Below are positions 14,041-19,744 of a stretch of DNA of 19,744 nucleotides, one piece after another. The stretch's first letter is position 1. Each line of letters starts with the position of its first letter. This DNA is from an uncultured Treponema sp. (GTDB taxonomy: Bacteria; Spirochaetota; Spirochaetia; Treponematales; Treponemataceae). A model generated the notes under the pieces. That model saw only the letters and a list, made by a program, of their open reading frames with translations. It did not search any database and was not told the origin of the DNA. The translations under genes and the position numbers were made by a program. The stretch covers positions 1-19,744 of the forward strand of contig CALCRU010000030.1 in assembly GCA_937894335.1 (NCBI GenBank). The letters are read 5' to 3'.

Positions 14041-14568
14041 ATGAAGAAATTTATGATGGCTTTTTTAATGGGGGTACTTGTAATGTCTGGACTTTATGCA
14101 AAAACAGCCGTTGTTTATTTTAGCGCAACGGGAACAACAGAGCGCATGGCAAAGAATGCTGCAACAGCAATGGGTGCTGACATATTTGAAATTGAACCAG
14201 TACACAAATATACTTCTGCAGACTTAAACTGGCACGACAGCAAGTCGCTTACATCAATTGAATGCAACGATCCAGACTGCCGACCTGCAATAGCAAACAA
14301 AATAGACCTAACCTCATACGATGTTGTCATTTTGTGTTATCCAATCTGGTGGGCTTATGCGCCAAAAATAATTTACACTTTTGTAGAAAGCCAGAATTGG
14401 AGCGGAAAAAAACTTGTTACACTTTGCACCAGCGGAGGAAGTGGACTTGGACGAAGCGGAAGTGACCTTGCAAAGTATGCAAAGGGCGCAGAGTTTAAGG
14501 GAGGAAAAGATTTTACCCGGGGCAGTGGAAGCGACATAAAAAAATATGTTGAAGGACTTTTAAAATAA
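14041..14568 (+). CDS. Exported flavodoxin-like protein
   Basis: 175 residues. Residues 1-20 are a Sec-type signal peptide (MKKF start, hydrophobic core, cleavage after L-Y-A). The mature protein starts at Lys21, exactly at the first beta strand (KTAVVYFSATGTTERM). The FMN phosphate loop S28-A-T-G-T-T33 is intact. YPIWWAYAP and CTSGGSGLGRSG supply the usual isoalloxazine-flanking loops of long-lineage flavodoxins of the Flavodoxin_4 type. Normal flavodoxins are cytoplasmic, so export is unusual and raises the question of how FMN is acquired outside. AAGGAGG lies 6 nt before the ATG, the best ribosome-binding site in the region. The stop overlaps the start of the DUF4405 gene by 1 nt (TAATG), so the two products are probably made together and may interact. 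Confidence 0.88.
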   Translation: MKKFMMAFLMGVLVMSGLYAKTAVVYFSATGTTERMAKNAATAMGADIFEIEPVHKYTSADLNWHDSKSLTSIECNDPDCRPAIANKIDLTSYDVVILCYPIWWAYAPKIIYTFVESQNWSGKKLVTLCTSGGSGLGRSGSDLAKYAKGAEFKGGKDFTRGSGSDIKKYVEGLLK

Positions 14569-15248
14569 TGGGAATGGAATTGCGAAAAGTAAAAAGTCCT
14601 GTTGACATTGCAATGACAGTGCTTTCCATCCTGCTGATGGGAGGCACCATGCTTTTCCCTGATGACAGGCTGCATCAGATTCTGGGGCTTGTTCTACTTG
14701 CACTTTGGATTTGCCATACTGTCTTAAATTACCGCTGGTATGCTTCCCTCTTTAAAGGAAAGTTCAGTCCTTACAGGGTAATGCAGACAGTGGTAAATGT
14801 GGGCCTTGCCACATGGGCACTTCTTCTTATGACAAGCGGCATAATGATGGCATGGTTTCTTCCGTTTGAAGTGGGACCTGCTTTGGGATTTGCTCGCACC
14901 GCACATCTTGTTTCTTCCCACTGGTACTATGTCTTCATGTGCTTGCATCTTGGACTGCATGTTAGAGCAATTTTTTCAAGGATGCATGTTTCGTCTATTA
15001 AAAGCAGTACTCTTAAGGTTTTGCTTTACATTCTTCTTGCGGTGGTCTCTGTCTACGGACTTTATGCCTTTATTGCAAGGGGACTCTGGCGCTATATGTT
15101 CCTAATGCAACAGTTTTTCTTCTTTGACTTTGAGCGTGGATACATTCTGTTTGCGCTGGACTATCTTTCCATTCTTACGCTGATTGCAACTGCTTCCCAC
15201 TGGCTTGGAAAACTTTTATTGCCCCAAAGCCTAAGTTCGAAAGCATGA
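14568..15248 (+). CDS. DUF4405-type membrane protein, cytochrome-b-like
   Basis: 226 residues, mostly membrane helices (about 12-30, 36-56, 72-97, 112-135, 145-170, 192-218). Histidines sit in two helices with cytochrome b spacing: H36 and H50 in helix 2, and H113 and H127 in helix 4, both pairs with 13 residues between them. H118 and H131 are extra candidates. This pattern in quinol-oxidising cytochromes coordinates two b haems, so a quinol-to-periplasm electron carrier is a reasonable inference, not a demonstrated function. The first ATG (14568) overlaps the flavodoxin stop; a second in-frame ATG at 14574 is possible. The coupled exported flavodoxin would be the natural electron partner. 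Confidence 0.8.
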   Translation: MGMELRKVKSPVDIAMTVLSILLMGGTMLFPDDRLHQILGLVLLALWICHTVLNYRWYASLFKGKFSPYRVMQTVVNVGLATWALLLMTSGIMMAWFLPFEVGPALGFARTAHLVSSHWYYVFMCLHLGLHVRAIFSRMHVSSIKSSTLKVLLYILLAVVSVYGLYAFIARGLWRYMFLMQQFFFFDFERGYILFALDYLSILTLIATASHWLGKLLLPQSLSSKA

Positions 15249-15280
15249 AGATGTAGGTTTCTATCAAGGGGACTTAATTT

Positions 15281-15742
15281 CTAATTCTTTCTTAGTTCGT
15301 AAACCATGGCCGCCGTGTTTTCTTCAAAACCTAGGGCTTTGTAAAGTGGCCGTCCTAGAGAAGTTGAGTCAAGACTAATTTCTGTGCAGCCTCTTTTTTC
15401 TGCTTCCTGTATGAGGAGGTCTGCCATTTTTTTTGCAATGCCAAGCCGACGGTATTCCTTTTTTGTGTATACATTCATCAAGTGAGCCCTTTTGCCAGTG
15501 GGATGGTCAAATGTGGGCATTACGCTAATGTAGCTGATTGAGGCGCATCCTACAGTTTTGCCTTTGTCTTTTGCAAGTACCGTCGTCTGGTCTCCGTTAA
15601 GAAAATATGCTCTAGAGCATTGGATTAGGGTTTCGCTGAATGTGTCTTTTTCTTTCATGCCGTTTACTATGCGGAGCATTTCAAGACGAATGCTCATAAG
15701 GTCGTCAATGTCTTTTTCTGTTGCATTTATAATTTCTATCAT
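15281..15742 (-). CDS. GNAT-family N-acetyltransferase
   Basis: 153 residues. It transfers acetyl from acetyl-CoA to an unknown amine. The acetyl-CoA-binding motif A is clear: LMNVYTKKEYRRLGIAKKMADLL, with the RRLGIA loop contacting the pyrophosphate. The C-terminus has the usual LYKALGFEE element. AAAGG lies 7 nt before the ATG. It is 124 bp downstream of htpG on the same strand, with a 12-bp stem-loop between them, and convergent with the DUF4405 gene. Nothing here indicates the substrate. Confidence 0.88.
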   Translation of the reverse strand: MIEIINATEKDIDDLMSIRLEMLRIVNGMKEKDTFSETLIQCSRAYFLNGDQTTVLAKDKGKTVGCASISYISVMPTFDHPTGKRAHLMNVYTKKEYRRLGIAKKMADLLIQEAEKRGCTEISLDSTSLGRPLYKALGFEENTAAMVYELRKN

Positions 15743-15755
15743 TTTATGCCTTTGT

Positions 15756-15782
15756 GTCCCTCTGCAGAAACTGCAAAGGGAC
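15756..15782. other. 12-bp stem-loop between htpG and the GNAT gene
   Basis: GTCCCTCTGCAG and CTGCAAAGGGAC pair around an AAA loop with one wobble. No T-tract follows on the minus strand, so it is not a typical terminator. It could be an mRNA processing or stability element in the leader of the acetyltransferase gene. Confidence 0.45.
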
Positions 15783-15866
15783 TTTCCATAAACGGTTCTT
15801 CATGCAATGGTGCAGAAGTTTGCGTAAGGAAGTGGCTTTGGCAAACGGTCTGTAAGCCTTTTACTG

Positions 15867-17837
15867 TTAGCCTGCTATAAGAGCGTTAAGAGCCTTTACA
15901 AATTCGGCAGGATCTGACAGTTCTGCACCGTCTACCAACAGGGCCTGATCAAGAAGTACCTCGCTTACTTTTGCAACATAGTCATCGCTTACATCTCCAC
16001 TTAACTTTTGTACAAGAGGATGATCTGAGTTTACTTCAAGAATCGGCTTTACAAGACTTGCGTTCCCCTGACCCATTGCACGCATCATGCGCTCCATCTG
16101 AATCGAGGGATCATTTTCGTCAATTACGACACAGCAGGGACTGTCAGAAAGCCTCTTGGAAAGAACAACATCCTTTACCCTGTCGCCCAGAGCCTTTTTG
16201 ATTTTTTCCTGAACTGGCTTGAATGCCTCTTCCTTCTTTTTGGCTTCTTCTGCATCAACTCCCAACTCTTCATCACTTCCTGAGCGGTTGACTGCCTTAA
16301 GGTCAAAGTCCTTGTATTTTCCGTAAGCTGGAATAACAATGTCGTCAATGTCATCGGCAAGAATAAGAACTTCAAGGCCCTTCTTTTTGTAAGCCTCAAG
16401 CAGGGGAGAAGCACGAAGATTCTTTTCGTCACTTCCTGTAATGTAGTAAATTGCCTTTTGGTCATCCTTCATTCGGTTTACATAGTCTGCAAAACTGGTC
16501 CACTTTCCGTCACCGTTTCCGCTTTCGTCAGTGCTTTTAAACCTAATGATTTCTGCAATTTCGTCTCGGTTTGCAAAGTCTGAATAAAGTCCTTCCTTGA
16601 GTGGCCTGTTGTAGTTCTGAACAAATTTGTTCCACTGCTCAATTTTTGCCTTCTGTTCGTCAGTGGGATTTTCTTCTGCTCTGGCCTTGTCTGCTTCTTC
16701 TCCAATCTTCTTGAATTCCGCCAGCAGTTTTTTTACGGACTGGGTCTTTATGGTTTCGAGAATGCGGTTCTGCTGAAGAATTTCTCGGCTTACATTAAGT
16801 GGCAAATCTTCAGAGTCTATGACGCCTCTTACAAAGCGCAGATAGCTTGGAAGCAGTTCGCGGTCGTCATCGGTAATAAAGACCCTCTTTACATAGAGTT
16901 TTACTCCGCTCTTGTAGTCGGCATTGTACATGTCAAAGGGTGCTACCTGAGGAACATAAAAGAGCGTGGTGTATTCCTGTGTTCCTTCCGCATGGGTGTG
17001 CAGGTAGAGTAGGGGATCCGTTCCATCGTGACTTATTACTTTGTAGAATTCGTTGTAGTCTTCTTTTTTAAGTTCGCTCTTGCTCTTCTTCCAAAGTGCG
17101 CTTGCAGAGTTTACCTGCTCAATCTTGTCTTCCTTGCCTTCAACTTTTCCGTCCTTGTCGTACTTGTTCTGGGTGTAGTGAAGGTAGATGGGGAATGCAA
17201 TGTGGTTGGAATACTTTTTAATGAGTTCGTCAATCTTCCAACGGCTTGCATAGTCCTTGCTGTCGTCGTTAAGGTGCATTTCTATAGCAGAACCCACGGT
17301 GTCGCTTTTGTCAAATCCGTACAGTTTTGCTTCGGCGCTTGATGCAGAAAGTTCTTCAATGTTGTAGGCGTTTGTTCCATCGGAATACCAGTGCCAGGCT
17401 TTTCCGTCACCGCCAGCCTTTCTTGTGTATACATCGATTTTTCCTGCTGCCATGAATGCGCTGTAAAATCCCACGCCAAACTGACCGATTAAGTCTGAAC
17501 TGCTGCTTCCGTTCTGAGAAAGCTGCTCAATAAATGCCTTTGTTCCTGATCGGGCAATTGTTCCCAGATTGTCGTTTAAATCTTTTTCGTCCATGCCGAT
17601 TCCGCAGTCCTGTACCGTCAGAATCTTTTTATCCTCGTCAAATGTTATGTCTATGCGCGGAGAAAAGGAAAGGCTCTTGTAGGCATCATTTGAAACCGTA
17701 AGATATTTGAGCTTGTCTAGCGCATCTGATGCGTTTGAAACAATCTCCCGCAGAAAAATGTCCTTGTTGGAATACATTGAGTGGATAATCAGTTTTAAAA
17801 GCTGATTTACTTCCGTCTGAAACTGATAGGTTGCCAT
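15867..17837 (-). CDS. htpG: HtpG, bacterial Hsp90 chaperone
   Basis: 656 residues, slightly longer than E. coli HtpG (624). The N-terminal GHKL ATPase domain shows NKDIFLREIVSNASDALDKL (Mg/ATP Glu and Asn), DCGIGM, GTIARSGTKAF and GQFGVGFYSAFM. The middle domain has RGVIDSEDLPLNVSREILQQN with the catalytic-loop Arg. The C-terminal dimerisation domain ends at LNALIAG, with no MEEVD tail as expected for bacteria. ATP-driven cytosolic chaperone for late-stage folding. AAGG lies 7 nt before the ATG. I see no CIRCE heat-shock operator upstream. The promoter region is shared with the divergent zinc-protein gene in a gap of about 113 bp. Confidence 0.97.
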   Translation of the reverse strand: MATYQFQTEVNQLLKLIIHSMYSNKDIFLREIVSNASDALDKLKYLTVSNDAYKSLSFSPRIDITFDEDKKILTVQDCGIGMDEKDLNDNLGTIARSGTKAFIEQLSQNGSSSSDLIGQFGVGFYSAFMAAGKIDVYTRKAGGDGKAWHWYSDGTNAYNIEELSASSAEAKLYGFDKSDTVGSAIEMHLNDDSKDYASRWKIDELIKKYSNHIAFPIYLHYTQNKYDKDGKVEGKEDKIEQVNSASALWKKSKSELKKEDYNEFYKVISHDGTDPLLYLHTHAEGTQEYTTLFYVPQVAPFDMYNADYKSGVKLYVKRVFITDDDRELLPSYLRFVRGVIDSEDLPLNVSREILQQNRILETIKTQSVKKLLAEFKKIGEEADKARAEENPTDEQKAKIEQWNKFVQNYNRPLKEGLYSDFANRDEIAEIIRFKSTDESGNGDGKWTSFADYVNRMKDDQKAIYYITGSDEKNLRASPLLEAYKKKGLEVLILADDIDDIVIPAYGKYKDFDLKAVNRSGSDEELGVDAEEAKKKEEAFKPVQEKIKKALGDRVKDVVLSKRLSDSPCCVVIDENDPSIQMERMMRAMGQGNASLVKPILEVNSDHPLVQKLSGDVSDDYVAKVSEVLLDQALLVDGAELSDPAEFVKALNALIAG

Positions 17838-17934
17838 GTTTTACCTTCTTATTACTATTAGTATGCAGTTCTAATATACAAAAAAAATATGCAATCGGCT
17901 ACAGTTTTGCCTATAGACCCAAGAGATTTATTTG

Positions 17935-17943
17935 TGATATATT
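17935..17943 (+). promoter_or_regulatory. Extended -10 promoter of the zinc-protein gene
   Basis: TGATATATT (TG-n-TATATT) ends 7 nt before the ATG at 17951, predicting transcription from about the start codon itself. No Shine-Dalgarno sequence is present and no -35 is evident. Confidence 0.4.
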
Positions 17944-17950
17944 TATTTAT

Positions 17951-18433
17951 ATGAGTAGAGACAGACATTCCCGCAGAAGGGGAAATCAGAATAAAAACCG
18001 AGAACAGAAAAGAAAGGATGCAGACAGCCTGCTTCCCAAAAAGTCTCTTTTTCACCCGTCACGGGCAGTGCTTGTTTCTTCAGAGCAGATGCAGCAGGAA
18101 GACGAGGCAATCCGAAGCTTTAAAAGCGAATCCCATCCAGTCTGCCCCAAATGCGGTCAGCCTGTAAATGATCTTACTTCGGCTATTCCCGACAAGACCA
18201 CAGGCAACCCCATGCACTTTGACTGTGCCCTTGAAATTGTAGGAGAACATGAAAACCTTGGTTCAGGCGACAAGATAGTTTACATAGGACAGGGACGGTT
18301 TGGTGTGGTGAACTTTGCAAATCCCCGTGACCTTAAACACTTTACCATAAAGAAGGTAATAGAGTGGGAAGAAAAGGACAGCCGTTCCCCTTGGCGCGAC
18401 AGGCTTAGCGAGCTTTACAGCCAGATAAAGTAG
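17951..18433 (+). CDS. Small putative zinc-binding protein, function unknown
   Basis: 160 residues. The N-terminus is strongly basic and low complexity (Arg/Lys/Asn-rich, residues 1-32), which suggests RNA or DNA contact. A probable zinc site follows: C65-P-K-C68-G and H89-F-D-C92 separated by 20 residues. The last 60 residues are a compact alpha/beta region (KIVYIGQGRFGVVNF, then a helical tail). No family is recognised. The frame is open further upstream, but MSRDRHSRRR is preferred because the upstream part would read through the htpG start and promoter. The gene has no ribosome-binding site and may be leaderless. A 54-codon ORF follows 2 nt after its stop. Confidence 0.75.
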   Translation: MSRDRHSRRRGNQNKNREQKRKDADSLLPKKSLFHPSRAVLVSSEQMQQEDEAIRSFKSESHPVCPKCGQPVNDLTSAIPDKTTGNPMHFDCALEIVGEHENLGSGDKIVYIGQGRFGVVNFANPRDLKHFTIKKVIEWEEKDSRSPWRDRLSELYSQIK

Positions 18434-18435
18434 AC

Positions 18436-18600
18436 ATGGACTACAAAAAGCCTAGGGAGGAACCGTTAAAAAGTGCGGTTCAGCAGGATTTCTTTGGAGT
18501 ACGGTACAAACCACTGGATTCCCTTCACCGAGCAGCTGGTCGGTTGCAAAAAAGCATTCAAGTCAAACTTCATGAGCAGTTTCCTAAATGGCAAAGATGA
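18436..18600 (+). CDS. Small hypothetical protein, 54 residues
   Basis: ATG lies 2 nt after the stop of the zinc-protein gene, as in a coupled operon. The peptide is basic and soluble, starting MDYKKPREEPLK, with DFFGVRYKPLDSLHRAAGRL in the middle and ending KWQR. The ribosome-binding site is weak. It ends before the tRNA-Leu promoter. I recognise no family. A competing frame from a GTG at 18473 looks less protein-like. Confidence 0.5.
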   Translation: MDYKKPREEPLKSAVQQDFFGVRYKPLDSLHRAAGRLQKSIQVKLHEQFPKWQR

Positions 18601-18634
18601 AAATCCTTGCAAAAAAATAGAAATAAATCCACTC

Positions 18635-18663
18635 TTGCTAAATCCGCAAAAATCCGCTATAGT
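18635..18663 (+). promoter_or_regulatory. tRNA-Leu promoter
   Basis: TTGCTA (18635-18640), a 17-bp spacer and TATAGT (18658-18663). The predicted start near 18670 is within about 3 nt of the mature tRNA 5' end. Confidence 0.7.
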
Positions 18664-18672
18664 ATAGCCACT

Positions 18673-18758
18673 GCCGGGCTGGTGGAATTGGTAGACACAA
18701 GGGACTTAAAATCCCTCGGCTGGTAACAGCTGTGCCAGTTCAAGTCTGGTGCCCGGCA
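18673..18758 (+). tRNA. tRNA-Leu (TAA anticodon)
   Basis: 86 nt class II tRNA: acceptor GCCGGGC/GCCCGGC, anticodon stem AGGGA/TCCCT with loop CTTAAAA (anticodon UAA), a long variable arm (CGGCTGGTAACAGCTG) and T-arm GCCAG-TTCAAGT-CTGGT. Discriminator A, CCA not encoded. A run of seven T begins 2 nt after the 3' end and the tatD ATG is 12 nt downstream. Confidence 0.95.
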
Positions 18759-18770
18759 GATTTTTTTATT

Positions 18771-19655
18771 ATGTATTCAGACACTCACTTTCATTTCCAG
18801 AAACTAACTGATGACGACACTGACCGAGGTGCGGAAATTCTTTCTGCAATGGTTGAATCCAAACCTCTTTTTGCATTGGACATAGGCGTTCGTTCCGATG
18901 ACCTGGAAGAGCGGCTTAACCACATGGCACAGAGCCTTGATTCAATAGAAAACAAGACCGTTCGTGCAATGGCAGAAAAATTCATTTACTTTAGCGCAGG
19001 AATCTGGCCCGATGTTGACGCCATTCACAACCGCTGGAACGAAATGGAAACTTTGGAAGAACAGATTGAAGATGCAAGTCAAAAGGGAGAACGGTTTGCA
19101 AAAAAAATTGCAGCCATAGGCGAGTGCGGACTAGACCACCACTGGAATCCCTCCAATCCTGACGCAAGAAGTGAAGATGACTTTGACGATGACACTTACG
19201 AGGGTGAGCGTGAAATGTTCCAGATGCAGATTGAACTTGCAAAGAAAATGAATCTGCCAGTAATAATTCACAGCCGCGATGCCTTTGAAGACACTTTGGA
19301 CTGCATAAAAAACATGCGCTACGACAACGGAATCATCCACTGCTATTCCTACGGACTTGACGAGGCCCGTGCATTTTTAGACAGAGGTTGGTACCTTGCC
19401 TTTGGTGGAGCCGTTACCTATACAAAAAAAAGCAAACTGTACGAAATGGAAGAACTTTTGCGCTATGTTCCCGAGGACAGGTTGCTCCTTGAAACAGATG
19501 CACCTTACCTTGCCCCCGTTCCCCTGCGAGGAGAGCAGAATACTCCCCTTAACATTTCCTACACCTACGAATTTATTTCTGCAAAGAGGAACATTACAAC
19601 TCAGCAGCTTTGCCGCATAGTAGACAAAAACTGCGAACGACTATTCAAACTGTAG
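18771..19655 (+). CDS. tatD: TatD-family metal-dependent DNase
   Basis: 294 residues of a TIM-barrel metallohydrolase related to E. coli TatD, a 3'-5' exonuclease acting on DNA. Metal ligands are D4-T-H6-F-H8 at the first strand, E118 in GECGLD, H167 in VIIHSRD, H190 in IIHCYSY and D243 in ETDAPYL. An acidic insertion at about 126-146 (rich in Asp and Glu) lengthens the loop after GECGLDHH compared with the E. coli enzyme (260 residues). The ATG at 18771 gives the family N-terminus; the frame upstream only reads through tRNA-Leu. No Shine-Dalgarno sequence is present and only 12 nt separate it from the tRNA, so it is probably translated from a processed tRNA read-through transcript or from an unseen promoter. 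Confidence 0.92.
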   Translation: MYSDTHFHFQKLTDDDTDRGAEILSAMVESKPLFALDIGVRSDDLEERLNHMAQSLDSIENKTVRAMAEKFIYFSAGIWPDVDAIHNRWNEMETLEEQIEDASQKGERFAKKIAAIGECGLDHHWNPSNPDARSEDDFDDDTYEGEREMFQMQIELAKKMNLPVIIHSRDAFEDTLDCIKNMRYDNGIIHCYSYGLDEARAFLDRGWYLAFGGAVTYTKKSKLYEMEELLRYVPEDRLLLETDAPYLAPVPLRGEQNTPLNISYTYEFISAKRNITTQQLCRIVDKNCERLFKL

Positions 19656-19694
19656 ACGCAAAAAAAAACGGCTGCCTGCCTTTGCAAACTGAAG
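19656..19694 (+). other. Half of a likely terminator after tatD
   Basis: An A-run (from about 19660) followed by CGGCTGCC and an A/T-rich stretch looks like the left half and loop of a bidirectional intrinsic terminator. The expected complement, GGCAGCCG followed by T, is missing; instead an IS-like end begins at 19695. Confidence 0.35.
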
Positions 19695-19744
19695 TGCACC
19701 CCTAAAGTTGGACAAATAAAGTTCAATTTTAGGAGGTGCATTTT
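19695..19744 (+). mobile_element. Left end of a probable IS3-family insertion sequence (partial)
   Basis: TGCACCCCTAAAGTTGGACA is similar to the terminal inverted repeats of IS3-family (IS150-like) elements, which begin TG and often read TGNACCCC-AAAGTT-GACA. It is followed by TAGGAGG at 19730-19736 and the window ends 8 nt later, the right distance for an OrfA start codon just outside. Bases 19695-19706 can pair with 19728-19740, hiding that ribosome-binding site. Transposase is not in the window, so the assignment rests on the end sequence only. Confidence 0.55.

Noticed and set aside
17838..17950. CIRCE or other heat-shock operator before htpG
   Set aside because: No TTAGCACTC-N9-GAGTGCTAA-like inverted repeat is present in the gap.
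18473..18667. 64-codon plus-strand frame from a GTG before tRNA-Leu
   Set aside because: It overlaps the better-placed 54-codon ORF, runs through the tRNA promoter and has no ribosome-binding site or protein-like pattern.
1..19744. CRISPR array, rRNA or replication origin
   Set aside because: No regularly spaced short repeats, no rRNA-like stretch and no DnaA-box cluster were seen on reading the window.

Overview
The window looks like chromosome of a diderm, mid-to-low-GC bacterium, most likely a host-associated Treponema-type spirochete. This is an inference from protein content: a tandem cyclic-nucleotide-domain Crp-like regulator, a lipoprotein with a relaxed lipobox, a bacterial acyl-ACP thioesterase, a SodA/RND/TolC operon and HtpG. 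No rRNA or other decisive marker is present, so the genus is not proven.

Layout. (1) 1-1971, minus strand: a PHP-domain phosphoesterase followed by a DUF4349 lipoprotein, ending at a duplicated stem-loop. (2) 2063-3331, plus strand: a regulator with two CNB domains and a Crp-type HTH, closed by a strong intrinsic terminator. (3) 3396-10568, minus strand: a tightly coupled operon of Mn-type superoxide dismutase, periplasmic adaptor, RND pump and TolC-type outer-membrane channel. An acyl-ACP thioesterase follows that may have its own promoter. (4) 10628-11140: divergent sod and tRNA-Thr(CGT) promoters, then a partial duplication of the tRNA 3' half and its flank, interrupted by palindromic inserts, then a truncated quinol/antibiotic-biosynthesis-type monooxygenase. 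(5) 11135-13696: a TetR regulator divergent from a P1B heavy-metal ATPase, with two matching dyad operators between them. (6) 13733-15248: a small minus-strand ORF with good expression signals, then an exported flavodoxin and a DUF4405 membrane protein whose histidine spacing resembles a di-haem b cytochrome. (7) 15281-17837, minus strand: HtpG and a GNAT acetyltransferase. (8) 17951-19655, plus strand: a CxxC/HxxC putative zinc protein, a 54-codon ORF, tRNA-Leu(UAA) and a TatD-family DNase. (9) The right edge enters what looks like an IS3-family insertion sequence.

The strongest leads are four. The exported flavodoxin plus di-haem-like DUF4405 protein is a possible two-gene extracytoplasmic electron-transfer module. 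The paired TetR operators give a testable consensus. The rearranged tRNA-Thr locus lies next to a gene remnant. Several genes have extended -10 boxes only 6-8 nt before an ATG that lacks a Shine-Dalgarno sequence, suggesting leaderless mRNAs. The IS end at the right margin seems to have landed in the tatD terminator.

Start codons were moved from the longest open frame where ribosome-binding sites, family N-termini or promoters argued for it (sodA, adaptor, RND pump, ATPase, thioesterase, zinc protein, tatD).
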